Assembly (NCBI GenBank): GCA_963693365.1 | Contig: CAVNZM010000007.1 | Location: 6,448,001 to 6,512,000 of the forward strand | DNA: 64,000 bases | Reading direction: 5' to 3' | Origin: Amoebidium appalachense | Lineage: Eukaryota; Ichthyosporea | Part shown: one piece after another, positions 14,359 through 55,940 of the stretch | Position numbering within the stretch: the first letter of the stretch is position 1 | How the letters are laid out: every line of letters begins with the position of its first letter | Translations under genes and position numbers: made by a program | Notes under the pieces: generated by a model | Database searches by the model: none | Told to the model about the DNA's origin: nothing | Seen by the model: the letters and a program-made list of their open reading frames with translations, nothing else

Positions 14359-14810
14359 AGTTGGGGGTATTTGGGTGGGCGTAGAGGTCTGTATGTGTAC
14401 GTGTACGTGTTGTGTGGGTGGGTGGGTGTAGTTGGGTGGGTGGGTGAGGGGGGGGGGGGGGGGGAGGTGTGTGTGCTTGTGTGTGTGGTTGCGTGTGTAG
14501 AATGGTGTGTGGGGGGGGTCTCTGATGTCAGTGTGTGTATGTGTATGTGTGTGTGTGTGTGTGCGTGCGCGCGCGCGTGTGTGTGTGTGTGTGCACGTGT
14601 ACGTGCGCATGTGTGCATGTGTGTGTGTGTTCAAAAAGACATGGAAGGCAGGGAGGGAGGGAGGAAGGAGGGAGGGAAGGAAAAAAGATGGATTCTGTGT
14701 GGATGTGTAAGGGAAGGGGGGAGGGGAGAGCAAAAGGGAGAAGGGGAAGAGGGGGGGGGGGATGAAGGGAGAGAGAGAGGGGGGGGGGGGGGGGAGGGGG
14801 GCAGAGGAGA

Positions 14811-14859
<49 letters not shown>

Positions 14860-15602
14860 CGAGAGTGAGAGAAGAGAGAGCGAGAGTGAGATGAGAGAGT
14901 GTGATAGAAAGCCAAAAAATGTGAAGAGAAGCACTAGGAAACCAGATCAATAATACAGTACGCGAAAGAAATTGAGCACGGACACTGTGTGGGGGAATGA
15001 CTGGGGGAGTGGGTCAGAAACGGGTGGCATGCATGTAGGTGGGGTGGACGAGCATGGGAATGAGATATTTGAATGCATAGTGTTGAGAGTAGTTTAATAG
15101 CATCTGGACAAGTGTTTCTCAGGCAATGAGCTTTGTGATAGGAGGTGAGAGGAGATGGGATGGGGAGGGGAAGGGGGCAATCACACGGACACACACGCAC
15201 ACACACAAACTCGCACAAACACGCACCAAGCACGCATACGCACACACACTCGCGCATACTACACGGATTTGGTGCTTTGCCAGTCCCCCCCCCCCCCAAC
15301 CCCCCCTTCCCCCCCCCTTCCCCCTCCCCCCCCCCCCCCCCCCCCCCCCCGCTTCCCGTCTAATTTCGGTTTGTTACGTCACTCCATCCAGGGAAAGGGA
15401 GGGGGAGGGGAGGGGGGACGATGGGAACCAAGTTGAGGGGGGTGGATAGGAGTGAATAAATGCTGGTTGAAGGTTCAGTGTTGGGGTAGGATGGGGAGGG
15501 GGTGGGGGGGAGGAGAGGGAGGGAGAGGGGAAGAGGGTGGGAGAAAGGGTTGGGTGGATCATTCTAACCCATCTCTCATCGGTATAAAAAAATGGGGTGG
15601 AT

Positions 15603-15678
<76 letters not shown>

Positions 15679-15712
15679 GGGGGAGGGGGCGGAGGAGGCG
15701 AGGGAGGGGGCA
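14359..15712. other. Gene-poor interval: GT, GA and C tracts
   Basis: Interrupted (GT)n at 14490-14630, (GA)n with G runs at 14750-14900, short CA arrays at 15180-15260, a C run at 15327-15350, and (GT)n at 15606-15677. This lies 3' of the minus-strand esterase gene. No gene is supported. Confidence 0.5.
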
Positions 15713-22875
<7,163 letters not shown>

Positions 22876-23497
22876 GTGCCTGTGCCTGCTGGGGGGCTTG
22901 GATTTTGCAGCCGCAACCTGCCTCTTGAGTTCACTGAACAGGGCATTTTTCTATTTTTTTTTTTTTTTTTTTTTTTTGGGGGGGGGGGGGAGGGGGGGGG
23001 AGGGGGGGGGGGGAAGGGGGAAGGGGGGAGGGGGGGAGGGGGGCAAAAGTGAGAAGGATTTGTGTTTGTGTGTCACGGTACGTCATTGGAAAGTATGTGT
23101 GCTTGTTTTGTGCAAAAAGTGAATAGAGGTTTGCTTGATGTGTGTGAATCAGCGAATAGAATTTTGTGGTTGTGTCACGGTGTGAAAGAGTCTTTGTGAT
23201 TGTCATTGTGCCTGTGTTGGTGTATATGCAGCAGCGAAAAATAATTGTGTTTGTGTGTGTAAAACACCGAAAGTGTTTGTGATCCGATATCGTGTGTGTT
23301 TGTCTGAAAGCCGGAAGGAGGAAAGAAGGAAGTGGGGACGGACGGGGGAAAAGAGGCGAGGGATTAGATAGGGAAGAGGGGGATGCGGGGTTGGGGGGGG
23401 GGGAAGGGGGGGGGGGGGGGGGATTTGGGGCGGGGGCAGGGGCAGAGAGAGGGGGGGTCTCGTACTGTCTGTGTATATTGATAAAGACACCGAGTAC

Positions 23498-23553
<56 letters not shown>

Positions 23554-24117
23554 TGTGTCACGGTGTGTGTACCGTACGTATGCCAGTGTTGTTGGTGTAC
23601 CTCTCTGGGTAGTAGGACGGCGAAAGGAGGGGTGGGGTGGGGGGGGGGGGTGAGGGGGGGGGGGGGAAAGGGGTGATTCAAGTTGAGGTAATTCAAACCG
23701 TTTTTTGGGTCACTGATGAGAAATGCTCAGTCACCAAACAAAAAAACAAAAACAGAACAAGAATTGCGTTATTTTGCACGTGGTAGGGCTAATAATAACC
23801 AGCCAACTAGTGGCAGGAGATGAGAAAAATGCAAACTTATTGGTATTCTTTATCTGCGATTATGAACTCCACTCTTTCGCAACTACGAGCAATAACTACA
23901 AAATCAAACCATAAATCATTGAAACCAGAGTCTATCTCACACACAATGAAAATGGAAACTATTCAGAAAAAGGAACAGTGCCTTGATGAAGAATCTTCTT
24001 CTGTTTTTCTCTTTTCTTGTATACGTTGGTGTTTTCTACGGTGTGGCAGTGTTCGAAATTTTTAACGTGAGGGGAGAGGAAAAATAATGCGCGCGCACGC
24101 ATGTGTGTGTGTGTTTG

Positions 24118-24148
<31 letters not shown>

Positions 24149-24267
24149 AAGGGGGTAAAAAACAATACGTGTGGGAAGGGAAAAATAATACGTTGGGGGG
24201 AGGGCGGGGGGGGGGGGGGGGGGGAGGGGGGGGGAGGGCTACGTGAGGGGAGGGAAATAAAACTTAC
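22876..24267. other. Intergenic: T(n)G(n) block, G-rich and GT tracts
   Basis: T(n)G(n) block at 22957-23045, G-rich blocks at 23320-23450 and 23630-23675, and (GT)n at 23503-23551. Minus-strand frame 22930-22876 stays open upstream of the chosen esterase start (RQVAAAKSKPPSRHRH), so the protein could instead have a longer, type II N-terminus. At 23959-24075 a minus-strand frame reads NFEHCHTVENTNVYKK; it may be an exon. Confidence 0.45.
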
Positions 24268-24327
24268 AGCCGCTTTCTGGGTGGGAGACCGCATGTGTGG
24301 GGCGAGGAGTGCAAGTAGTCGCACCAT
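24268..24327 (-). CDS. Possible first exon, signal-like N-terminus
   Basis: ATG at 24327 opens 20 codons (MVRLLALLAPHMRSPTQKAA) ending at a consensus donor GCT|GTAAGTTTT. The hydrophobic, Arg-containing start could be a signal or organelle-targeting peptide. A candidate continuation is the open minus-strand stretch at 24075-23959, which ends FSE-stop. Evidence is limited to the start codon and donor; no family recognised. Confidence 0.35.
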
Positions 24328-24339
24328 TTGAACTAACGG

Positions 24340-25960
24340 TGGCTCGTATCAAATCGGAAAAATAAAAGAAAAGGCAAATCTCGTGTTGCATATGCTAGTT
24401 CAACAAATAAACCCTTTAACAAATCTCACTGTGTGTTGCTATGCACAGGGACTTAGGTATTGCTGCCAATCAATAAATCACCATGTTCATCATATTTCAC
24501 TGTCACTGAGTTAGTCACTGAATAATCGGCCCAACGAGTGTGACACTGAGTAGGTATCAGAAGGCAAAATGTTCCGAGCTATTTCCTCAGAACGCAAAAA
24601 AAAACAAGGCCAACAAATACATGAATAAACGGTTATATAAGAAAGGAAAGTTTATGGCTGCACTGAAATTGTGTATAACAGGCCCAGGCTCCAACTCTTT
24701 CTAGTTCTTTGCCGGTACCCTGAAAATAGGCTGCTGGGCTGAGCAACAATTGTGTTGGGTCTACTTTGTTTTCAGTTACTGTGCGTGACACTGTTGTTTC
24801 CGCTTGTTATGAGGTATTAAGTCGAACCACTTGCATGTGCATATACCCTTTATGACAGTTCTGATTTCCAAGTGGAATCAAAGGTAGTTTATGACGAGGA
24901 AAAAAGGGGAGGACAGATTTCGTGTCTTTGTGTTCACTTTTGTGCTCTCGAACCCAAGATAATTCCACGTGTGTAAATGTGTTTGTAAGGAGTTTATAGA
25001 CAGTTTCAATTAGTTATGCACATGCCTAAACATTTGTTCTCTCTCTATGTTGTTACTCTTGACAGCTACAAAGAGGTGCATGCATGTGAAGTATGTATGA
25101 GGAAGGCTGTATTCAGGCAAAGGAGCCTTCAACGTCGGTGGCTCGTTTGGGCGGTTACTTTTTACTGCAACTCGATTTTAAATTGATTGGCTAACCGAAT
25201 TGGACATACGTCTGCATGACATATCACTAGTGGTTCTGTGACTCGTTGGTCGCGGAGCATTATCACACAGATATATACGCATCAATCATTCTTCATTACA
25301 TTGGGATAGATAAAGCCTTCTTAGCCATATAGTATATACTGAGCCTGACAAAGTTCAGACCGACTCGCCTGCTGCTGGGCTTGGAAGCTTTTAAACCTCT
25401 ACTGACGAATCAAAACATAAAAACAAAATATATAAACCAAGAATCTAGCCACCTTCCTGGGATGAATTTATGTGAGAGAGAATCGTGATTGGTTCAAACT
25501 GCACCGTTTTGGAATGCGGTACAGTGCAAGATGGCCCGTGCTGCCGTGCATGCCTGTACAATGGTCCATCAAATTTTATAATAACTAACTAACAAATAAG
25601 TAATTATATAGGGGACTTATGAATAACAAGGATATATAAACTGTTAATAAACGTGGCTGTTGCTTTCTAATTTCCGCGCTCAGGCATATTCTCACCAATG
25701 TCAGTGCTTGGCAGCTCTGGCAAAGATTTCGAACCACACCACCAAATAAGGCAAATACGCGCTCAGAGTCCAGGGCGCCAAAATGCTTGTGCCAACAGCT
25801 TCTTCAAGTTGAGCCGCTTCCAGTGGCAGAGTCATGATCAGCTTGGGGTCACGGTGGAGAAAAAATTCAAGTTGGAGTGCATGCATAAGTGTGGGGCATA
25901 AAACAAGGCGTATATAGCTTTTATTTTTGCTTTTCTTCCTATATGATTATAGTTCCCCCA
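24340..25960. other. Microsatellite-poor island without a recognised gene
   Basis: About 1.6 kb with almost no homopolymer or dinucleotide tracts, unlike the rest of the window. A 61-codon minus-strand frame (25886-25701, starting MHALQLEFFLHRDPKLIM) and an overlapping plus-strand frame are both open over 25700-25890. Neither has recognisable homology, so I do not call a gene. Confidence 0.5.
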
Positions 25961-26429
25961 TTCGCGCTCCCCCCCCCCCCCCCCCCCCCCCTTTTCCCCC
26001 TTTACACCCCTCCTCCCCTCCTCCCCCTCCTCCCCCCTCCCCCCCCTTATCTCCCCCCCCCCCACACACAGGGCTCAGAACCCCCCACAGCCCCTGCCCC
26101 GCCGCTCCCTCCCTCCCCTTCCAAACACACCCACAGTCCCACACCCACACGCGCATGCGCGCACCGCACGTGCACGCACGCACACACACACACACACGCA
26201 CACAGGCACACACGCACATACACATACCCACACACATACGCGCACACACACGCACACACACTCAATGCACACACTAACAAACACAACCACACACCTTTGC
26301 CACACCTTTGTTTCCTTCGATTTACATCATCTACCACAATCATCGGCCGCTTCGGGACTTTCCTTACGAAAAAGTACTGGAGTCCTACCTTGCCAAGCAG
26401 TCATCTCTTTCACATCGCAAGCAGGCATC

Positions 26430-39853
<13,424 letters not shown>

Positions 39854-40627
39854 ATAGCCATAAAAGGTTATTGGTGTAGTGTTATACTATAAATGCATTC
39901 ATCGACTACTTATAGTGCTGCTTAGGTACTAAATGAATGTGACTTTTTAGGGAAAATAATACCTGGGTCCGAGGAATGAAGTTTTACTAGTGTTCTGAAT
40001 GCTTTTCATCAAAACTTGCTCTAAACAACTCCGTGCTCTAGACTTGTATGTTTGCTTTCTGCATTACGTAGCCCGGGTTTTCTACCGTGATAAAACTCAG
40101 TAGGACACACAGTTATTTCGTCATTTAACGATTTTTCTCACTTAATAAACAGCACATCCCCCCCCCCCCCCCCCCCCTCCCCCCCCCTCCCCCCCCCTCC
40201 CCCCCCCCCCCCCCCCCCCCTTTCTAGGCATACGGAAACCGAGATAATTGAGGTAGTTGGCTGGATGTATGACACCGTGTTTTGGGGGAGAGGCCCATAA
40301 TTTTTCCTCCTGAACTTGATATGTCTGAATGTTCTGTGCTGCACCAGAATTTTGCACTTTGAGGAGGCGATTTGGCATTTACCCTAGCCCTCGTTTCAGT
40401 AAACGGGTAATTACCGATTCCTGCTCGTTGTTTTTATAGTTACATAAACCAAGTTTTTTACCCGCCTGTGTATGCGAGATTTGCAGCCTACCTCTTTTTC
40501 TTTCTTTCTTTCTTTTCTTTTCTTTTCTTTTTCTTTTTTTTGGGGGGGGGGGGGGGGGGGGGAGGGAGGGAGGGAGGGGGGGGGGGGGGGGAGGGGGGGG
40601 GGGGGGGGGGGTGTGTATATGAATCGG

Positions 40628-40662
<35 letters not shown>

Positions 40663-42131
40663 TTTCCCCTCCCCAACTAAGTCTGGTTAGCTTTCCTCTC
40701 CCGCCCCCTCAAGATCTGTAAAGTTTTTTGTACCGCTGCCTTATTGCACCCAGTCTACGAGGCTCTCTCGGCCTCTTTTTTTTTTTTTTTTTTTTTTTTT
40801 TGCCTTTCTTTTTTTGACAGTTAGTTCTATTCGATAAGGGTTCCTGGTTTCTAGATTTTATATCCTTTGCAGGGCCAGTACATGTATATACCTTCAATAT
40901 TGCACATTTGAGATTCCATATTTGACTGCACGGCCTTCGGATCCACTAGCACTCGCATGTATCTTCCCCCCCCCCCCCCCCCCCCCCCCCTCCCCTCCCT
41001 CCTTCTCCCCCCAGTCCCCCATGGCCAACACAGACACACAACCGTTACAATAATGTGGGTTTGTGTGGACAGCTGCAGTAAGTCGCTCATGAGTGAAGCG
41101 ACCTCTCTTTTTTGGTTTTAATATACCATTCAACTATACCGGTGCTGATTAAGTCTCCTGAACATTGGAAGGTTCATTGAGTTATTATATATGACCACGT
41201 GCATATCTATATGCTAGATTTGGAAGAATTCTCATTTTGGGACGAACCCGCAGTGAAGGTGGGACTCTGATTGCTATAGCAACTTGCTTTGAGCCTCAGG
41301 CAGACATATGCATTTTAATTTATTTGTGTAAAATCGTGGCATCACTGGCAGACAGAGCCTATTGGCAACAAAATTGTGGCTTAGTTAGCTTCACCGGATA
41401 TCCAACGAGATACACCAAGTACGAAAATTCGTCCGGGAAAGGATAGAAATGGGAAAAGTCGTGCAACTTCAGTCATTCGTGTATGTACATAGCAGCGGCT
41501 AACAAGAGCAGGCTAGGCTACTTAGTCATAGCAACCTATATTTTCACTCTGATCCTACCATCATGCTCATAATCTACATAATCACTATCATCAAACTAGG
41601 ACAAAAAGATAGCCAGAACAGGACGGAACGGTCAAGCACCGCGCCCATGCATGAAGGACTTCATTCATGTCTATAAAAAATTCCTTTTAAGTAAAACAAC
41701 AAACATATTGGATCAAATGCATGCGATATGCCGTGGTAGATTTCAGCAAAGAACTATAATTTAAATCCACGCTTACATTCCAGTGGTTGTGTCAAAACCC
41801 CACTCATCAAGGTAAGCTACCTGAGCGGTAAACCCGCGCGAAAAAGAGCAAAAAGGAAAAAGAGAGTCAAAGAAAATGTGAGGTGCCGATGTGTGCATGT
41901 GCGGAGGTAGATCACACGGAGCCACCCACTGCAAAACCTTCCATTCACCCAACCACACTCTCCCATTGGTCGCTCCCCAATCGGATCCACATCCCGCATT
42001 AACCATTGGCCAAACGCCAAATCTCAGATCCACCAATCGGATCCCACGTCATCCATTGGCCCGTCGCCAAATCCATGAACTTCCGACTCGTCCAACGTAC
42101 CACACGATTGGCCAATCCCTAGTCGGATCCC
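39854..42131. other. Intergenic between two convergent genes
   Basis: The genes on both sides end here. Contains C-run blocks at 40157-40220 and 40966-40992, a T(n)G(n) block at 40530-40610, and T runs at 40631-40660 and 40777-40801. AATAAA at 40145 is a possible polyadenylation signal for the coiled-coil gene. 41100-41900 is ordinary-complexity sequence with no recognised gene. The CCAAT/ATTGG cluster is listed separately. Confidence 0.5.
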
Positions 42132-50017
<7,886 letters not shown>

Positions 50018-50939
50018 GTTCGATATTGAAAGTGAGGGAATGAGTTTTGTTGCGAAAGTGCCAGAAAACGGTGTAAGAATGAGAGACAGGTGTATAAAGG
50101 GAACAGTGGACAGCAAATAACGCTTCGAAGAATACAATTGTAACAGGGAGGGTGCTGTGTCAATGCGCTCTTTTTTGAAGTTCGTGCGTGTGCGCGTAGC
50201 GGCGGTAGTTACTTAATTAACACAGTGACACAAGGAAACTGTCACTTTTGTCAACCTAACCCAACGAAGATGGTGACAGTGTCAACGTTAACAGCGTGCC
50301 AGATCCGGCTATGGTGTGTGATTTGTGCCGCAAATCTAGTGAGGAAGAGAAAGTGGTGTTTAAGCGATTAGGTTGCATGGAAATGTATAAAATGCAACAC
50401 GGTTTGCTATAGTGTCTTTAGTTTTCATGCCCCATAGTTTTCATGCCCCATACAGTACGCGATATGTTACGATGTTCAAGAGGGCTTCCGTGGAGTTTTC
50501 TCTGCGTTTTCTGGAGTCTTTCCACCAAGCAATTAGACCAAACTTCGAAAAAAAAACGCCCCGATAAAACGTTTAACATTACCAGCGGCTATTTCGGAAT
50601 TTTAACTGGACCAAAATAAAGCTCAAATAGCTCGCCCACTCCATCCATCGGTCAATGCATCCACACCCTCATACCGCTAGCACGTCAAAACGCGAGCCCA
50701 TTTCCTCCGAGTTTGAAGCTTCAAAAAAAAAAAAAGAGAAGGCAAAAAAAAAAAAAAAAAGGACATCGATAATTCGATATGCCGCTTTGTCCCAGCTGAC
50801 AGGGCTCGAAAAACGCGGCTCACAATTTTCTCTTGCATTCCAAAGTTTGAGAAGCCAATCAGCAGATATGAGGTGTTTGGAAACCATATATGGCTAGACC
50901 TAAAATGCGTGACCAATCATTGGGCAGGGAGGCCGCAGG

Positions 50940-50973
<34 letters not shown>

Positions 50974-51035
50974 GGGGGGGGGGTCCCGGGGGGAAGGGGT
51001 GGGGGGTGGAGTGAGAGCCTCGAGCGACTCCGAGG

Positions 51036-51084
<49 letters not shown>

Positions 51085-51228
51085 GTGGGGGGAAGGGGGG
51101 GTGGGGGGGGGGGATAGGGGGGATCCAGAAATGAAAAGGGCCCGGGTAGGGAGGGGTGGGTGGGTGTAAAAAAGACAGACGGAGAGCGGAGGGCGGGGCG
51201 GAGGAGGGGGGAGGGAGGGGGAGAGAAG

Positions 51229-51307
<79 letters not shown>

Positions 51308-51920
51308 GAGAGAAAGCCGAGAGGGAGGAGGAGAGCTGACATGAGAGAGGGAGAGGGAGAGAGGGAGAGAGATTGAGAGGGAGAGGGAGGGAGAGAGAGA
51401 GGAGAGAGAGAGGGAGGGAGGGAGAGAGGAGGGGGGCATTGTCCGTATGTAGTCGTAATGCATTACGACTACGTATACGGAAAGTCCTCTAGAGCATCGA
51501 GGAGGGCCTAGCCCATGAGATCACGGCACCAGGCCGAAGGGGCCATCTGTTGTCTCACGTACTTTCCTCGCCTCATATTTAAATTTACACTAGTCTTATC
51601 ATTTTCAGCCCAATCATCAATTGTTTTCATCTCTAAACCCACACGCAGAAACCAGTCCACCGGGGTGCAACCATGGATATGGCCATAAATTTATAAATGA
51701 AAGTGCTAGGCGAGTAGCACTACTTTCACTTCCTATTTCAAACACTCATTCTTATCTACCACATACTGCTACTACTAGCACTAGTAGCCCGCATATACCG
51801 TGCAAACGTGCCATGCAATTTACCACCACAAACTGTAAAGCACCTACCCACACTACCACAAAACAATCATAGACAACACTAAAACACAACACTTAAATTT
51901 CGTATTATGTACATGTAACA
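50018..51920. other. Copper transporter upstream region and GA-rich interval
   Basis: 50018-50640 is ordinary-complexity sequence 5' of the copper transporter start and should contain its promoter; I see no clear TATA box or copper-response element. A 17-bp tandem duplication (AGTTTTCATGCCCCAT) lies at 50421-50454. (GA)n tracts lie at 51038-51080 and 51230-51310. A long palindrome is at 51443-51480. A plus-strand frame at 50655-50897 and one at 51621-51872 have no recognisable content. Confidence 0.5.
51443..51480. repeat. Near-perfect 38-bp palindrome
   Basis: The arms GTAGTCGTAATG and CATTACGACTAC meet without a loop at 51460/51461 and extend to CCGTAT / GTATACGG with a 2-base difference. 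It sits at the end of a GA-rich tract. Confidence 0.9.
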
Positions 51921-52432
51921 TCAATGTGCCTGTGGTTTACCCCTGGGCAGCCCACCCTGCTCCAAGATAGTCTTTAGCTTGTTGACGTCACATGCCCTGA
52001 TTGCCCCCTCTGATGCCGCCTGTTTTTTGACCACCTCGGCAGCCTCCTCCGGACTAAGACCGTATTTGTGCACCAGCCAAAGAGCAGACCCCATCCCGGC
52101 CCGCCCTTGCCCTGAAAAATGAAAAAAAACAAAAAAAAAAAAACATCAAATTATCAGTTTAATATAAATACATGTATTACTATCACTAGCCTAATGTAGG
52201 GGTGTTTTTTTTTCTTTTTTCTTTTTTCTTTTTTATTTATTTATTTTTTTTATAAAAAAAATTGAGGTTTTGATCCCCTTGTTGAAAAGACACCAGTGTT
52301 GGGAACGTACAGGTTCATAGCCAAGAAACATTGACTTAGGTTCTGCATCACCAGGGGATTAAGGTAACCCGGTAGGGGCTGAGAGAAAGAGCGAGGGCTC
52401 GATTTTTCATTTTTTATTTATTCACTTTTTTT

Positions 52433-52463
<31 letters not shown>

Positions 52464-52724
52464 GAGGGGGAGGGGGGGGAGGGGGGGGGGAGCAAGTGAG
52501 AGCCGGTTACTCCAGAGAAGAAGGGGGAGCACGGGGTGAGGTAATTGAGGCGGGGCGAGGGGTCAACAAGATTACTTTGGAATGACTGCTCGTCTCACTA
52601 AATGCATGGTCCAAATACCCACCAACAAATAAAGCAAAAGGTATAAAACCGTTGTGTTACTTTACAACAGAGTCTTTAGCTAGAACTGCCACAGTAGGTC
52701 CATCAAGGTTACCAACACGTCCAG

Positions 52725-52759
<35 letters not shown>

Positions 52760-52910
52760 GGGGAGCGGGAGGGGGGGGGGGGGGGGGGGGGGGGCTACTT
52801 ACCCTGTGAGCAGTGAACAACAAACTTTTCACCATTTTCGTCGGCAGCCTGTGGATACAAATCCCAGTCAGGTCCAAACATGCGCTCGATTTACACAAGT
52901 CCCTCCCTCC

Positions 52911-52947
<37 letters not shown>

Positions 52948-54155
52948 ACCCCTTCCCTCCCTCTCCCCACAAACACAAACACACACACACACACACACTG
53001 AAATAGTCATATTTCACAGCACATGCACATACAAACACATGCCAACCGAGGCCATGCATGGACGCAAGCATAGACACACATATACCACCATGCACGAACA
53101 TGCCCACACACGAACACACATTTCCTGCCCCCACCCCACTCCCTCCCATCCCCGAAAGTCCCTTAATCCCCCCCCCCCCCCCCCCCCCCCCCCACCCTTC
53201 CCCCACCCCTTAAGTATATACCCCCCTCCCTCCCGAACCACATATAAAGAGCCTCCTCCCCTCCCTCCCCCCCCTTCCCCCACCCACACACCTTCATGGC
53301 ACCTAGGATCACGTCACGTGCGTTTGGGCTAAACACAGATGTCCGGGAATACTTGGTGGGGTCCATGCTGCAGAGTGAATAAAATTCTTAAAAAAACATA
53401 AAAATGCTGCTGAAAACCCTTGATTAGATGCCATGGCCAGGGAATAGAAGTGGAGTGGGGAGCAGGAGGACACATCGGGGGAAGAGGGGGGGAGGGGGGG
53501 GGGGGAAGGGGCGCGCATGGGGGGGGGGGGGGGGGGGGGGGGGGGGGAGGGGGGAGAACAGTGAGACTTGTGTTCTAAGGAATGAGGACGTGGCAAAGGT
53601 GGTTGCGTGGGAGAGACAGGAGGGGGGGGATGAGTGTGCATGTTCATGTGCTTTGGGGAAAGGGGAAGGTGGGGAAGGTGGGGGGGGGGGGGGGAGGGAG
53701 GAGCAAGGCCTGCTAAATGGAGTGCTATTTAGGAGGCCTTGAGGAGGAGGCAACACAGACATGTTGGCAGAAATGGCAAACAACCATGTGCAAGCAACAA
53801 ATGTTTCGACTATTTGTTTCTTTTCTTTTTCTTTCTTTTTTGGGCGGGGGGGGGGGGGAAGAGAGGAAGATGACATGTCCACTCCGCTAACACCCCCCCC
53901 CCCCCCCTCCTCGACACACACACACACACAGAACCCCTGCCCCCTGCGGACACACACACACGCACAAACCAACCCCCCCCCCCCCCCCCAAAAAAAAAAA
54001 AAATAAATAAAAGGAAAAAATTAAAAAAGAACCACACACTACAGACATGACATAAATATGAAGACCTACTGTGGCATGTACACAAACAGACACACAAAGA
54101 CACTCATCCGCCTGCCGATAACCCCCCTCCCCTTGCCCCCCCACCCCCACCCCCC

Positions 54156-54200
<45 letters not shown>

Positions 54201-54977
54201 CTCAATCACACACACCCGTTCTTTTCCAGCAGCTGCTCCATAGGCTCTTTGTACCACTCCACCTCGTCGTCCCCCAACAGGGAAATCACACGAGTTACCC
54301 CCTTCTCCTTCATAAATGCCACCCACGCGGCAACATCATCATCTGTGAAAAGCCTACGTCAGCACGGATTCCAAGTGTTCTCTTGTACTGGTTTAGTACA
54401 AGGGGTAGCTGGGGGTGGTAAAAGTGGGCAAAGAATTTCCTCAGACAATCGTCTTCGAACTGATGAAAGTTGAAGACCTCACCAAATATGTACTACCTCC
54501 CACTCTTAACCTTGAAAAAAGGACATGGGGTTGGCAGGGTGTTACATAATGGGAAAGCACATACCAAGAACCCTTGCTTGGTTCCTTTCGTCCTCTGACT
54601 GGCAAAAAGGGTGCGGGCAGTCATACAGGCACGCAGTTTGGAAGAGGGGGGGGGAGGGGGGGGGGAGAAAGAGAGAAGGATAAGAAGAGGGAGAGAGAGG
54701 AGAGATGAAAGAGAGGGAGGGAGGGAGGGAGGAAGGGAATGGGGGGGGGGAGGCGGCGAGGAGAGAGAGAGAGAGCCTCGAAGAGAGAGTGAGATTGAGA
54801 GAGGGGGGGGGGGGAGAGAGCAGAGAGAAGGATAGGGGGGTGGGGTGGGGGGGAGAGAGAGAAGAGAAGGAGAGACAGAGAGAGGGTAGAGGGAGAGGGA
54901 GAGAGGGGCAAAGGGGAAGAGAGAGTGAGCGACGGAGAGGGGGGGGGGGGGGGGGAGAGAGAGAGAGAAAGAGAAGA

Positions 54978-55036
<59 letters not shown>

Positions 55037-55112
55037 GAGAAGAGAGAGGGAGAGACAGACAGACACACACACAGTGAGAGAAAGAGAGAGTGTGTGTGTG
55101 CGTGTGCGTGTG

Positions 55113-55143
<31 letters not shown>

Positions 55144-55354
55144 TCAGTGTGTGTGTGTTTGATGAGTCCGGAGATGTGAGGTGGCTACAGGAGTGCTGAG
55201 AACACTGGAGGGGAGAGAGCTGTGCCTCACGCGTACTTGGTACGGCCTTGGGGAATTCATTCTTTGGCGAATAGCCCGGACGGCACGACGTGAAAGCCTG
55301 CTCATCTTCCGGTGAGATGTGGGAGAAATTGTTTTCGGAGGTGTAGGAAGTCAT
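51921..55354 (-). CDS. Dual-specificity protein phosphatase
   Basis: Exons: 55354-55244, 54598-54565, 54342-54216, 53367-53292, 52848-52803, 52111-51921. Phases agree at all five junctions, giving 194 residues and TGA. The catalytic P-loop spans the last junction: KFVVHCSQ|GQGRAGMGSA, which fits HCX5R with Cys129 as nucleophile and Arg135 binding phosphate. Around it are DVAAWVAFMKEKGVTRVISL, a typical N-terminal part of this fold, SPNARDVILGAMK, and the helical tail WLVHKYGLSPEEAAEVVKKQ. Such enzymes remove phosphate from Tyr and Ser/Thr (some act on lipids or RNA caps); the substrate here cannot be told. It is short, with no extra domain, signal peptide or membrane segment, so it is probably soluble. 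The start is the first ATG of an exon whose donor is AAGGCC|GTACC. An alternative terminal exon lies inside intron 5. Confidence 0.88.
52657..52724 (-). CDS. Possible alternative last exon of the phosphatase
   Basis: A (CA)n-CAG acceptor, the same type used elsewhere in this window, precedes an in-phase stretch of 22 codons ending TAA (AGRVGNLDGPTVAVLAKDSV). Joined to the exon ending HCSQ it would give HCSQAGRVGN, which lacks the CX5R spacing, so the product should be catalytically dead. It could be a true alternative exon or a chance open frame. Confidence 0.3.
54625..55070 (-). repeat. GA/CT-rich tract in phosphatase intron 1
   Basis: Purine-only plus strand, dominated by GA, with a long (GA)n at 54965-55033 and G runs. 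Adjacent (GT)n lies at 55090-55160. Confidence 0.9.
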
Positions 55355-55940
55355 TTTGAAGGGTACAAGATTCCTTGTCTCAAGAGCAGGGTGTGAGGAA
55401 ATGCTCGTGGGCATTTATATAGCTATGTGTGGGGGGAGAATAACCAATCACGCTCAACCCGTGGGTCTTCCTACACCTGTTACCAAAGACAAAAAAAAAC
55501 AATTTCGAAGTCTAAAGAGAATCGAAGATACAATTTTTCTGCTGGAACCTAAGATCGACGGTCGGTAGCCCGGAGAACTTCGAACTTACCCATATATATA
55601 GGTGAATTAATGCCCTGCGAAAATGTAAGTCTACAAGACCCGTAATTCAAACTGTCTAAATTTATCACAGATTTGGGATTGAACCCACCTAGTCTAGAAG
55701 ACTTTGTACGATTAGATTGGTGTACCGAGCATCATATTCGCTGAGCCTGATTGGCTCTTTCAATGCGCCCTGGGGGCCTGGTCCAGGGCGTACGCCGCGT
55801 CGGCACCCCCAGGCCTGCACGTCCATAATAAGCTAGTAATTCCCTTGTTACATCGTTTTATAATGCTATACTGTACAGTACAGTACATATATTACAGTAG
55901 AATACAGTATAATTGGGCACACGCACAATGGTATAAATAC

